Assembly: GCA_910585265.1 (NCBI GenBank)
Contig: CAJUCA010000006.1
Coordinates: forward strand, 1-47,819
Origin: an uncultured Oscillospiraceae bacterium
GTDB taxonomy: Bacteria; Bacillota; Clostridia; Oscillospirales; Oscillospiraceae
DNA: 47,819 bases
Direction: 5' to 3'
The translations under genes and the position numbers were made by a program. Shown here in pieces: positions 39,619 through 47,049 of the stretch. Each line of letters opens with the position of its first letter. The first letter of the stretch is position 1. The notes beneath the pieces were generated by a model. The model did not search any database. It saw only the letters and a program-made list of their open reading frames with translations, and was not told the DNA's origin.

Positions 39619-40128
39619 ATGCCCATGACCCGCCGTGACACCATCTTAAAATGGATCGCCTACCTCGCCGCCCTGGCTGTGACGGCGGTGGTGAATTATT
39701 ATGTCCTCGGCCCCCTGCCCATCCCCCTGCCCCTGCTGCTGCCCGTGCTGGCGGTGGCGGGGGGGACGCTGGAGGGTGCCCCCTTCGGCGCGCTGTACGG
39801 CATGGCCTGCGGCGCGGTGCTGTCCGGGCTGGGGCACCTGGGGGCGGTCTGCGTGGCGTCCCTGGCCCTGTTCGGCTGGGCGGCGGGTCTGTGCGCCCAG
39901 TACCTGCTGCGGCGGGACGCCTGGGGCCACCTGATCTGCTCCGTGGCCGTCCTGCTGGTGTGGGAGGGCTGGGCGGTGGGCAGCCGCCTGCTGGCCCACC
40001 TCGCCCCGGCCAAAACCCTGCTGCGGGTGGCGGGGCCGGAGCTGCTGTGCTCGCTGGCCTTCATTCTTCCGGTCTACTGGCTGGGCCGGTTCTGCTGCGT
40101 CCATTACGGGAGGATTTACCATGAATAA
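39619..40128 (+). CDS. mreD: MreD-like rod-shape membrane protein
   Basis: 169 residues with five predicted membrane segments, including YLAALAVTAVVNYYVL and LPLLLPVLAVAGGTLEGAPF. Small hydrophobic proteins in this position, overlapping a PBP2 gene by eight bases, are MreD in most Firmicutes. mreB and mreC are absent from the window. The start follows AAAGGAG. The name depends mainly on context. Confidence 0.65.
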   Translation: MPMTRRDTILKWIAYLAALAVTAVVNYYVLGPLPIPLPLLLPVLAVAGGTLEGAPFGALYGMACGAVLSGLGHLGAVCVASLALFGWAAGLCAQYLLRRDAWGHLICSVAVLLVWEGWAVGSRLLAHLAPAKTLLRVAGPELLCSLAFILPVYWLGRFCCVHYGRIYHE

Positions 40129-42355
40129 CCCCTTCGACCACACCCACATCCAGGAGGAAAAGGCGGAGCGGGAGGCCCGCCGCCTCAAGCTGCGCACCAA
40201 CCTGCTCATCGCCCTGTTCTGCGGGGTGCTGGGGGGCTTCTGCCTGGTGCTGTACCAGCTCCAGGTGGTGCAGGGGGCCAGCTACCGGGCCGGCACCAAC
40301 TCCCACATCACCGACAGACAGCAGGTGGAGAGCATCCGGGGGGAGATCCTGGACCGCTACGGCCGGGTGCTGGTGACCAACGAGCTGAGCTACAACGTGG
40401 AGCTGGACTGGAACGCCATGGAGCCGGACCAGCGGCTGGACATTCTCGCCCGCCTGCTGGAGGTGTGCCGGGAGGAGGGGGTGGAGTGGGCGGACACCCT
40501 GCCCATCACCAAAACCGCCCCCTGGCGGTACACCGCCGCCGACCCCCTGTCCTACCAGGTGACGGACGAGGAGGGCGAGGTGAGCAACGTGAGCACCTCC
40601 CTGGGCGCGCTGGCGGAGAAGTGGGCCATCGGCTGGGTGAAGGACGCGGCCCTGGCCCGGCCCGAGGCGGGGGAGCTGCTGGCGAAAATGTGCGTCACCT
40701 TCGGCCTGCTGGAGGAGGAGAAGCCCACCCTGTCCAAGGAGCACCGGGGCCTGACGGGGGTGCTTGGCTCGGCGGGGCAGTCCTTCGGGCTCACCGAGGA
40801 CGGCGGCGGCATCTCCCGGGAAATGCGGGAGCTGGCCGGGGTGCTGTACGAGATCTACCTGCGGCGGTACGAGGTGACCAACAACACCTACGTGTTCGCC
40901 CAGGACGTGGACATCACCTTCATCGCCAAGGTGAAGGAGCAGGGCCTCGCCGGGGTGCGGATCGTCACCGCCTCCTCCCGGAAATACGGCACCGGGGTGG
41001 CCGCCCACGTGCTGGGGTACACCGGCAAGATAGATAAGGACGAGTGGCCCAAATACAAGGAGCTGGGCTACCCCATGGACGCCGTGGTGGGCATAGAGGG
41101 GGTGGAGCTGGCCTTCGAGGAGCGGCTTCACGGCTCCAGCGGCCTGCGGCTCATGGAGAAGGACAACGACGGGAACATCATCAGCCAGCAGTGGAAAACC
41201 GAGCCCGCCCCGGGGGAGAACGCGGTGCTCACCCTGGATATCGCCCTCCAGGCCACGGTGGAGGACCTGCTGGCGGAATACGCCTCCCGCCAGGAGCGGC
41301 CGGTGGGGGAGGACGGGGAGCCGGAGCCCGCCAAGGGCCTGGCCGCCGCCGTGGTGGACATGACGGGGGGGGTGCTGGCCCTGGCGTCCTACCCCACCTA
41401 TGACCTGGCCGCCTTCCGGGAGAACTTCACCCAGCTCCAGGCGGACGAGAGCAGGCCCCTGCTGAACCGGGCCACCCAGGGCCAGTACTCCCCCGGCTCC
41501 ACCTTCAAAATGCTCACCGCCATCGCCGCCCTGGACACCGGGACCATCACCACCGCCGAGCGGCTGGAGTGCACCGGCGTCTACACCTTTTACCCGCCCC
41601 CCTACCAGCCCCGGTGCTGGTATGGGTACGGCCACGGGCGGGACAACGTCACCGAGGCCATCAAGGACTCCTGCAACTGCTTCTTCTACGACGCGGGCCG
41701 CCGCACCACCATCGCCAATATCAACGAGTACGCCCGGAAGTTCGGCCTGGGCGAGTACACCGGCATCGAGCTGGTGGAGAAAAAGGGCCTGCGGGCGGGG
41801 CCGGAGACCTCCAAGCAGCTCAACCAGCAGTGGTATGACGGCGACACCCTGTCCGCCTCCATCGGCCAGGGGAACAACCTGTTCACCCCCCTCCAGCTGG
41901 CCAACTACGTGGCCACCCTGGTGAACGGCGGCGACCACTACGCCTGCCACCTGCTGAAGGAGTTCAAGTCCAACGACTACAGCCAGGTGACGGAGACCTA
42001 CAGCCAGCCCCCCAAGGACACCATCGACCTGGACCCCGCCCACGTGCAGGCGGTGAAGCAGGGGATGTACGACCTGTCCAAGACGGCCACCATGGCCAAG
42101 TGGTTCGACCCCCTTCCGGTGGAGGTGGGCTGTAAGACGGGCACCGCCGAGACCGCCGCCCACGCCGTGAGCACCAACGCCCTGTTCGTGTGCTTCGCCC
42201 CCTATGACGACCCCCAGATCGCCCTGTGCCTGGTGTCCGAGGGCGGGGACGCCGGAGGCTCCCTGGCGGAGCTGGCGGCGGGCATCCTGGCCCAGTATTT
42301 CTCCACAGGCTCCTCCCTGGACACCGTCACCGGGGAAAACGCCCTGCTGCGGTAA
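40121..42355 (+). CDS. mrdA: Penicillin-binding protein 2 (elongasome transpeptidase)
   Basis: 744 residues. One N-terminal membrane segment (LLIALFCGVLGGFCLVLY), a PBP dimerisation domain, and a transpeptidase domain with SxxK (PGSTFKMLTAIAAL), SxN (KDSCNCFFYDAG) and KTG (VGCKTGTAET). It cross-links peptidoglycan during side-wall growth. A ~130-residue insert of the dimerisation domain (about 150-260) is longer than in E. coli PBP2. It pairs with the upstream mreD-like gene. Confidence 0.92.
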   Translation: MNNPFDHTHIQEEKAEREARRLKLRTNLLIALFCGVLGGFCLVLYQLQVVQGASYRAGTNSHITDRQQVESIRGEILDRYGRVLVTNELSYNVELDWNAMEPDQRLDILARLLEVCREEGVEWADTLPITKTAPWRYTAADPLSYQVTDEEGEVSNVSTSLGALAEKWAIGWVKDAALARPEAGELLAKMCVTFGLLEEEKPTLSKEHRGLTGVLGSAGQSFGLTEDGGGISREMRELAGVLYEIYLRRYEVTNNTYVFAQDVDITFIAKVKEQGLAGVRIVTASSRKYGTGVAAHVLGYTGKIDKDEWPKYKELGYPMDAVVGIEGVELAFEERLHGSSGLRLMEKDNDGNIISQQWKTEPAPGENAVLTLDIALQATVEDLLAEYASRQERPVGEDGEPEPAKGLAAAVVDMTGGVLALASYPTYDLAAFRENFTQLQADESRPLLNRATQGQYSPGSTFKMLTAIAALDTGTITTAERLECTGVYTFYPPPYQPRCWYGYGHGRDNVTEAIKDSCNCFFYDAGRRTTIANINEYARKFGLGEYTGIELVEKKGLRAGPETSKQLNQQWYDGDTLSASIGQGNNLFTPLQLANYVATLVNGGDHYACHLLKEFKSNDYSQVTETYSQPPKDTIDLDPAHVQAVKQGMYDLSKTATMAKWFDPLPVEVGCKTGTAETAAHAVSTNALFVCFAPYDDPQIALCLVSEGGDAGGSLAELAAGILAQYFSTGSSLDTVTGENALLR

Positions 42356-42359
42356 ATAA

Positions 42360-42521
42360 AGAACCTGTATTCACAACCTCAAACGCCGTGTGGACGGGTC
42401 TTTTTCCGCCATACTGCGTTGCGTTTTCTTGAAATACACAAAGTATTCCCGCAAAAACGCGCCTTGTCTGGCGAAAAAATCCCTCGCCCACCCGGCATCC
42501 TCGGTTGTGAATACAGGTTCT
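42360..42521 (-). repeat. 162-bp palindromic element, copy D
   Basis: Same ends and length as the others, orientation as in C. Stems GCGTTTTC/AAAACGC and CCGCCA/TGGCG keep pairing. It starts five bases after the PBP2 stop and abuts the terminator at 42522. Confidence 0.9.
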
Positions 42522-42558
42522 AAAACCCCCGGCCTCTGTCTTGGGCCGGGGGTTTTTT
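42522..42558. terminator. Bidirectional terminator
   Basis: AAAACCCCCGGCC, loop, GGGCCGGGGGTTTTTT. It separates the convergent PBP2 and PTS-type genes. Confidence 0.9.
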
Positions 42559-42564
42559 ATGTTC

Positions 42565-42590
42565 TGTAGGGGCGCGCATTGCGCGCCCGC
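42565..42590. repeat. Half copy of GTAGGGGCG repeat
   Basis: TGTAGGGGCGCGCATTGCGC followed by GCCCGC; related to the repeat at 39501-39575. Confidence 0.65.
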
Positions 42591-42606
42591 CCAAACCGGG
42601 CCGCGC

Positions 42607-43704
42607 TCAATCCAGCCTGAGGTCGCCCTCCTTGATCCACCCGATTTTCCGGAACCACAGCCCGAAGGCCCAGCACAGCGCGGCGGGCAGGACAAAGGAG
42701 ATCAGGATCAGCCCGGTCCACTCAAAGGCCCCCGGGGTAATCGCCGCCGCGCCGTTGGCAAGGGCCTGTTCGCTGGGGGCGATCCAGCCCGTCCACACGC
42801 CGATCTGCCCCACCAGCCCGCAGGTGCCCATGCCCGCCGACACCGGGGGGCCGTTCATCTCCAGCCGGAACACGCAGGTGGCGATGGGCCCGGTGATGGC
42901 GGAGGTCAGGATGGCGGGCAGCCAGATCCGGGGGTTGCGCACGATGTTCCCCATCTGGAGCATGGAGGTGCCGATGCCCTGGCTCACCAGCCCGCCCCAG
43001 CGGTTCTCCCGGAAGGACAGCACGGCGAAGCCCACCATGTTGGCGCAGCACCCCGCCACCGCCGCGCCCCCCGCCAGCCCCGTGAGGGAGAAGGCGGCGC
43101 AGATGGCGGCGGAGGAGATGGGCAGGGTGAGGGCCATGCCGATGACCACGCTGACCAGAACGCCCATGAGCAGGGGCTGCTCGTCGGTGGCGAGACGGGT
43201 CACATTGCCGATGGCGGTGGCGGCGGTGCCGATGGCCGGGGCCAGCAGGGCGGACAGCCCCACCCCCGCCAGAATCGTCACCAGGGGGGTGGCCAGAATG
43301 TCCACCTTCGTCTCCTTGGAGACGGCCTTGCCGCACTCGGCGGCGATGATGGCGATGAACAGCACCGCCAGCGGCCCTCCCGCCCCCGGCTCGCCGGACA
43401 GGGTGGTGCTGCCCAGGGCGTTGGCGGCGCAGCCCACCGTGGCCAGGGAGAACAGCACCATGGGCGGGGCCTTCAGTGCCCAGCCGATGGCCACCGCCAT
43501 GGCCGCGCCGCTCATGGCGGAGGCGTAGCCCCCTACCTCCACCAGGAACGGCAGGCCAAGCTGCTCGCCCAGGGTTTTCACGATGGTGCCGATGAGCAGG
43601 GAGCAGAACAGGCCCTGGGCCATGGCCCCCAGGGCGTCGATGCCGTACCGCCGGGCGGATAGGACGATGTCCTTGCGCTTCAGGAACGTTTTTATCTTTT
43701 CCAT
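42607..43704 (-). CDS. PTS-type IIC membrane permease
   Basis: 365 residues, about ten membrane segments. It starts MEKIKTFLKRKDIVLSARRY and contains GIDALGAMAQGLFCSLLIGT and MGNIVRNPRIWLPAILTSAI, the pattern of the PTS_IIC_2 (PF13303) proteins. No IIA, IIB or enzyme genes are adjacent, so the substrate and the transport mode are unknown. A 34-nt perfect palindrome lies 30 bases upstream of the start. Confidence 0.82.
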   Translation of the reverse strand: MEKIKTFLKRKDIVLSARRYGIDALGAMAQGLFCSLLIGTIVKTLGEQLGLPFLVEVGGYASAMSGAAMAVAIGWALKAPPMVLFSLATVGCAANALGSTTLSGEPGAGGPLAVLFIAIIAAECGKAVSKETKVDILATPLVTILAGVGLSALLAPAIGTAATAIGNVTRLATDEQPLLMGVLVSVVIGMALTLPISSAAICAAFSLTGLAGGAAVAGCCANMVGFAVLSFRENRWGGLVSQGIGTSMLQMGNIVRNPRIWLPAILTSAITGPIATCVFRLEMNGPPVSAGMGTCGLVGQIGVWTGWIAPSEQALANGAAAITPGAFEWTGLILISFVLPAALCWAFGLWFRKIGWIKEGDLRLD

Positions 43705-43733
43705 AGGGATCCCTCGACTCTCCAAAATTAAGC

Positions 43734-43767
43734 AGTCCGCACAGGTGTCAAGACACCTGTGCGGACT
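43734..43767. promoter_or_regulatory. 34-nt perfect palindrome in front of the permease gene
   Basis: AGTCCGCACAGGTGTC and GACACCTGTGCGGACT are exactly complementary around AA. It lies in the leader of the permease gene and 58 bases after the membrane XRE gene. A terminator would need a T-run, which is absent, so it is an operator or an RNA hairpin. Confidence 0.6.
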
Positions 43768-43824
43768 ATCATACAGGGACGGGGGAAAAATGTCAATCGG
43801 CTTTTTGCCCAAAATCCGGGGTCG

Positions 43825-44187
43825 TCACCCGCCCAGCAGCTCGTCCACCGTCACCTGGTACAGCTTGGCTAAAGCCATCAGGTTGGCGGTGCTTGGCTCG
43901 GACGTGCCGTTTTCCCACTTGGACACCGCCTGACGGCTCACCCCCAGCGTCTCCGCCACGTACTCCTGGGTGTAGCCCGCGGCGGCGCGGCGGTTTTTGA
44001 TGGTCTCCCCCAGATTCCGGCTCTGCTCCGGGGGGCTTCGCCGTCCGTCGAAGCGCAGGTACTTCAGCAGGGCGCGGATCAGCAGGACGATCAGCGTCAC
44101 CGACAGTGCCGCGCCGATGATGCCGATCACCAGCGCAATCCCAAACATAGTCACCGCCCGGGCACCCGGTCCTGAACCACTCATCAT
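43825..44187 (-). CDS. Membrane-anchored XRE-type regulator
   Basis: 120 residues. A membrane segment (FGIALVIGIIGAALSVTLIV) at the N-terminus is followed by an HTH: TIKNRRAAAGYTQEYVAETL, GVSRQAVSKWENGTSEPS, then LMALAKLYQVTVDELLGG. The ATG at 44187 has AAGGAGG eight bases upstream. HTH proteins usually have the membrane part at the other end. It could regulate itself or the downstream permease. Confidence 0.75.
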   Translation of the reverse strand: MMSGSGPGARAVTMFGIALVIGIIGAALSVTLIVLLIRALLKYLRFDGRRSPPEQSRNLGETIKNRRAAAGYTQEYVAETLGVSRQAVSKWENGTSEPSTANLMALAKLYQVTVDELLGG

Positions 44188-44309
44188 AATCATTACCTCC
44201 TTCTTATGATGGGCCAATTCTACCGAAAAACCCCGGTTGCGTCCACCAAATATCGGGCAACTATCGGTTGCGCCGCCGGATCAAGCTCCCTATCCCCCGG
44301 TTTCCGCCC

Positions 44310-44819
44310 CTACTTCACCAAAAACCCCGCCTGATCCAGGGCCGCCCGCGCCCGCTCGAAGCCCCCCTCGTCCGGGCACCGGAGGGTGTGCAGATGGACA
44401 CCGTCCGTCAGGGCGGACAGGGGCTGGGCTCCGCACTCCTCCACCTTGCGGATGAATTCCGACACATCGTACCGGGAGGACAGCTCCAGCGGCCCGGTGA
44501 TCTGGCCGTACACCGGGTGCTCCACAATGACGTTCTCCACCGTGCACCCCTGGTCCACCACCAGCGTCAGCTCCCGCTCCATGTCCGCCCCGCTGTGGGC
44601 GCAGGCCACGGTGCGGACAATCCCCGGCCTGGGCCCGTCCAGCACGTAGCCCCGGGGGGTGGCGGTGACCTCCTCCCCCCCCGCCCGGAGCAGGGCCACG
44701 TCCCCCACGATGATCTGGCGGCTCACCGAAAGCTTTTGGGCCAGGGCCGCCGCCGCCAGCGGCCCGTCCGAGCTTCTCAGGTACTCCAAAATGCGCCCCC
44801 GGCGTTCCGCCGCGTTCAT
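44310..44819 (-). CDS. niaR: Transcription repressor NiaR
   Basis: 169 residues. HTH: RGRILEYLRSSDGPLAAAAL then KLSVSRQIIVGDVALLRA. The C-terminal 3H domain has three conserved histidines, seen as CAHSGADMERELTLVV, IVEHPVYGQITGPLEL and DGVHLHTLRCPDEG. NiaR represses NAD-biosynthesis/niacin uptake genes with nicotinate as ligand. No such gene is adjacent. The start has GGAGGGGG upstream. Confidence 0.9.
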   Translation of the reverse strand: MNAAERRGRILEYLRSSDGPLAAAALAQKLSVSRQIIVGDVALLRAGGEEVTATPRGYVLDGPRPGIVRTVACAHSGADMERELTLVVDQGCTVENVIVEHPVYGQITGPLELSSRYDVSEFIRKVEECGAQPLSALTDGVHLHTLRCPDEGGFERARAALDQAGFLVK

Positions 44820-44849
44820 GGCAAGGCCCCCTCCCATCGTTCTGGGGAC

Positions 44850-44879
44850 AGTATACCACACCCGCCCCGCCCTTGACAA
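44850..44879 (-). promoter_or_regulatory. niaR promoter overlapping the opposite promoter
   Basis: Minus strand TTGTCA (44879-44874), 18-base spacer, TATACT (44855-44850). Its -35 overlaps the -35 of the rightward promoter at 44873-44902. Confidence 0.65.
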
Positions 44880-44902
44880 GACGCCCCGGCGGGTGGTACA
44901 CT
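44873..44902 (+). promoter_or_regulatory. Promoter for the 141-residue gene
   Basis: TTGACA (44873-44878), 18-base spacer, TACACT (44897-44902). The leader contains a 19-base near-repeat (GGCACCCATCACAAAAAAC at 44919 and GGCACCCATCGAAAAAAAC at 44975). Confidence 0.65.
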
Positions 44903-44973
44903 GAACCCGGACCGGGGGCGGCACCCATCACAAAAAACGGCGTCCAACCACCCGCGAATCTCACAACAGGGGG

Positions 44974-45399
44974 ATGGCACCCATCGAAAAAAACATTCAT
45001 GTGGTAGACGAACGGGGCGGCGTATACGAAGCGACCTGGCCCAGGCGGGCCAGAGGTCTTGTGAAGCAGGGCAGGGCACGCTTCATCTCGGAGGATACGA
45101 TTTGCCTTGCGTGCCCGCCAAATACAGATTTGGAGGACACAGAAATGAGCGACAATAGCGTGGACTTGAGCTGGCTGCTCCGGCAGATCGCCGCCATCCA
45201 GGGCGACACCGCGTATCTCCACGAGGTCATCCAGCAGCTGGCCGGGATGGGGGCGGGCGCGCCCAGGGAGCTCACCCAGGCCAAGGCGGCGGCCCTGGGA
45301 GACATCGTCCGCTGCCGGGAGACCACCAACCAGCAGCTTCTGGATCTCTATAAGCGGATCTACGTGGAGCAGTTCACCCGCCCCACAGAGCAGGCATGA
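44974..45399 (+). CDS. Conserved small protein, unknown
   Basis: 141 residues. The N-terminus HVVDERGGVYEATWPRRARG then LVKQGRARFISEDTICLACP is a compact motif I recall from many clostridial proteins, and may bind nucleic acid. After about residue 58 a helical part follows (LSWLLRQIAAIQGDTAYLHE). The ATG has only GGGGG close by; a GTG 27 bases later is an alternative start. No function can be assigned. Confidence 0.65.
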   Translation: MAPIEKNIHVVDERGGVYEATWPRRARGLVKQGRARFISEDTICLACPPNTDLEDTEMSDNSVDLSWLLRQIAAIQGDTAYLHEVIQQLAGMGAGAPRELTQAKAAALGDIVRCRETTNQQLLDLYKRIYVEQFTRPTEQA

Positions 45400-45440
45400 A
45401 AAAGGTCCGGCCCCGCTGACAGGGGGCCGGACCTTTTTAT
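45400..45440. terminator. Bidirectional terminator
   Basis: AAAAAGGTCCGGCCCC, loop, GGGGCCGGACCTTTTT between two convergent genes. Confidence 0.92.
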
Positions 45441-46210
45441 GTTCCGCCGGGGCCGAAAATCTCCTCCAGATGCCCCTCGATCTCCGGCTGGGGCAGCAGG
45501 GCGGCGGGCACCCCCAGCCGGTCCGCCAGGGACAGCTTCTCCCGGATGGACCGGGGGGTGTCGAACAGCACAAAGTGGGCCTGGGGTCCCGCCATGTAGG
45601 TGAAGTAGTGGGCGCACAGCCCCCGGTCGAAGAACACCGCCGGCTCCAGCCGGTGGAGCAGCCCCTCCAGGGCGTCCGGGGCCAGGGGCGCGCCCCGGCC
45701 GGAGGCGGGCAGGGGGAAGTCCTCCCGCACCCACTCCACCGCCAGGGCCACACGCTGGGGGCCGTACCGCTCCAGGGCCTCCCGGAGCCGCTGCTCCAGC
45801 GTCCCCCGGGTGAGGGCGGAGGGCACCATCGCCCGTCCCCCCGGGGCCTGGGGCAGATAGGCCTCCGGCGCGTAAAGCCCCCAGCCCTGGGCGGCGCAGT
45901 TGCGGTCCAGAATCTCCACCAGCCTGCCCAGGCAGCCGCAGGGCGGGCCCTCGAAGTCGCACACGATCCCCCGGTAGCCCCGGCGGCGGCACTCGCCTAA
46001 AATCTGGCGGCAGCAGGGCACCGGGTCCCCCGTCCCGTCAAACCCGGCGCAGTCCAGCTGCATCAGCCCGCCCCGCGCCCCGGGGGACAGCCGCGCCCCC
46101 AGCAGGCGCGGCCCCGGCCCCACCCGGTAGGCCATGTGGCAGGGGGTGAGGCCGAAGTCCCGCCCCCGGGTGTCCCGGCCCGCGGGCAGGGCAAGCAGCA
46201 ATTCTTTCAT
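45437..46210 (-). CDS. Putative TIM-barrel protein, unknown
   Basis: 257 residues with alternating strands and helices: GLMQLDCAGFDGTGDPVPCC, GYRGIVCDFEGPPCG, VEWVREDFPLP, and a C-terminal LPQPEIEGHLEEIFGPGG. The DFEGPP and AVEW segments resemble glycoside-hydrolase-type barrels, without clear catalytic residues. Rich in Cys/Gly. The gene ends within two bases of a terminator hairpin. No family is named with confidence. Confidence 0.6.
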   Translation of the reverse strand: MKELLLALPAGRDTRGRDFGLTPCHMAYRVGPGPRLLGARLSPGARGGLMQLDCAGFDGTGDPVPCCRQILGECRRRGYRGIVCDFEGPPCGCLGRLVEILDRNCAAQGWGLYAPEAYLPQAPGGRAMVPSALTRGTLEQRLREALERYGPQRVALAVEWVREDFPLPASGRGAPLAPDALEGLLHRLEPAVFFDRGLCAHYFTYMAGPQAHFVLFDTPRSIREKLSLADRLGVPAALLPQPEIEGHLEEIFGPGGT

Positions 46211-46222
46211 GGCAGTCCCCCC

Positions 46223-46251
46223 TTGTAGGCGGCGCGGTTTTGTGGTATAAT
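46223..46251 (+). promoter_or_regulatory. Promoter of the structured segment / yqeG
   Basis: TTGTAG (46223-46228), 17-base spacer, TATAAT (46246-46251) with TG one base upstream. The start site falls at about 46257, at the base of the first predicted stem. Confidence 0.75.
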
Positions 46252-46494
46252 TGACGCAGTTAAAAAGAAGCGTACACTTCTTTTTAACTTGTGCGGCACG
46301 TCAGTGCCGCACAGGCCGCAAAGCGGCCTTGCGTCAGATTTCATAGTCAGCGCACAGGCTTTGCCTACAGCGGCACAGCCGCTGTTTTGAAAATCGGTAT
46401 GCTACCGATTTTCAAGTGTGCTGACTATATCATTGACGCGGTTCAAAAGAAGTGTACCCTTTTTTTGAACCTGTGGTGCTGACGATACCGTCAG
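46252..46494 (+). ncRNA. Candidate structured RNA or leader upstream of yqeG
   Basis: Successive stems read by eye. TGACGC (46252-46257) with GCGTCA (46331-46336) encloses three hairpins: AGTTAAAAAGAAG/CTTCTTTTTAACT, GTGCGGCAC/GTGCCGCAC and AGGCCGC/GCGGCCT. ATAGTCAGCGCAC (46343-46355) with GTGTGCTGACTAT (46416-46428) encloses AGGC/GCCT, ACAGCGGC/GCCGCTGT and GAAAATCGGTA/TACCGATTTTC. Then a hairpin GGTTCAAAAGAAG/CTTTTTTTGAACC and CTGACG/CGTCAG. A promoter precedes it. It may be a leader, a separate RNA, or a dense palindromic repeat. Confidence 0.6.
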
Positions 46495-46545
46495 GACGTT
46501 CTCATTTGATCCTATGCCCGTCCCGGGCGGAATAGAAGGTGCGTT

Positions 46546-47049
46546 ATGGCGTGGTTCCGGGCCAGCTTTGCCTGTCACGATATTTTTGAGATCACCGGCG
46601 CGGCCCTGAAACGCCGGGGCATCCGCCTGCTGCTGGCGGATCTGGACAACACCCTGGTGCCCTACGGCGTGCCCCTGCCGGACGACCGGCTGCGGGCGTG
46701 GCGGGACGATCTGACCGCCCATGGGGTGACGCTGTTCCTCCTGTCCAACAACCGCCACGAGAGCCGCCCCCGCATCTTTGCGGAGGGGCTGGACGTGCCC
46801 TACATCGGCCACGCCGGGAAGCCCAAGTCCCCCTCCTTCCACAAGGCCATGGAGCGGATGGGCGCGGAGAAGGGGCAGACCGCCATTGTGGGCGATCAGG
46901 TTTTCACCGACATTTTGGGCGGCAACCGGGCGGGCATATCCACCATCCTGGTGGAGCCTATCCGTCTGGCGGGCAATCCGGGGCGGTATCTGCGGTACGC
47001 GGCGGAGTGGCCCTTCCGCCTGCTGTCCGGAAGGGGGGAGCGGCTGTGA
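46546..47049 (+). CDS. yqeG: YqeG-family HAD phosphatase
   Basis: 167 residues. HAD motif I is LLADLDNTLVPYG, motif II LFLLSNNRHES, motif III region GKPKSPSFHKAME, and motif IV VGDQVFTDILGGNRAGI. Class IIIA HAD enzymes of this type are phosphatases of uncertain substrate; family members act on phosphatidylglycerophosphate or related compounds in some bacteria. AGAAGGTG precedes the ATG. It overlaps the next gene (GTGA). Confidence 0.9.
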   Translation: MAWFRASFACHDIFEITGAALKRRGIRLLLADLDNTLVPYGVPLPDDRLRAWRDDLTAHGVTLFLLSNNRHESRPRIFAEGLDVPYIGHAGKPKSPSFHKAMERMGAEKGQTAIVGDQVFTDILGGNRAGISTILVEPIRLAGNPGRYLRYAAEWPFRLLSGRGERL

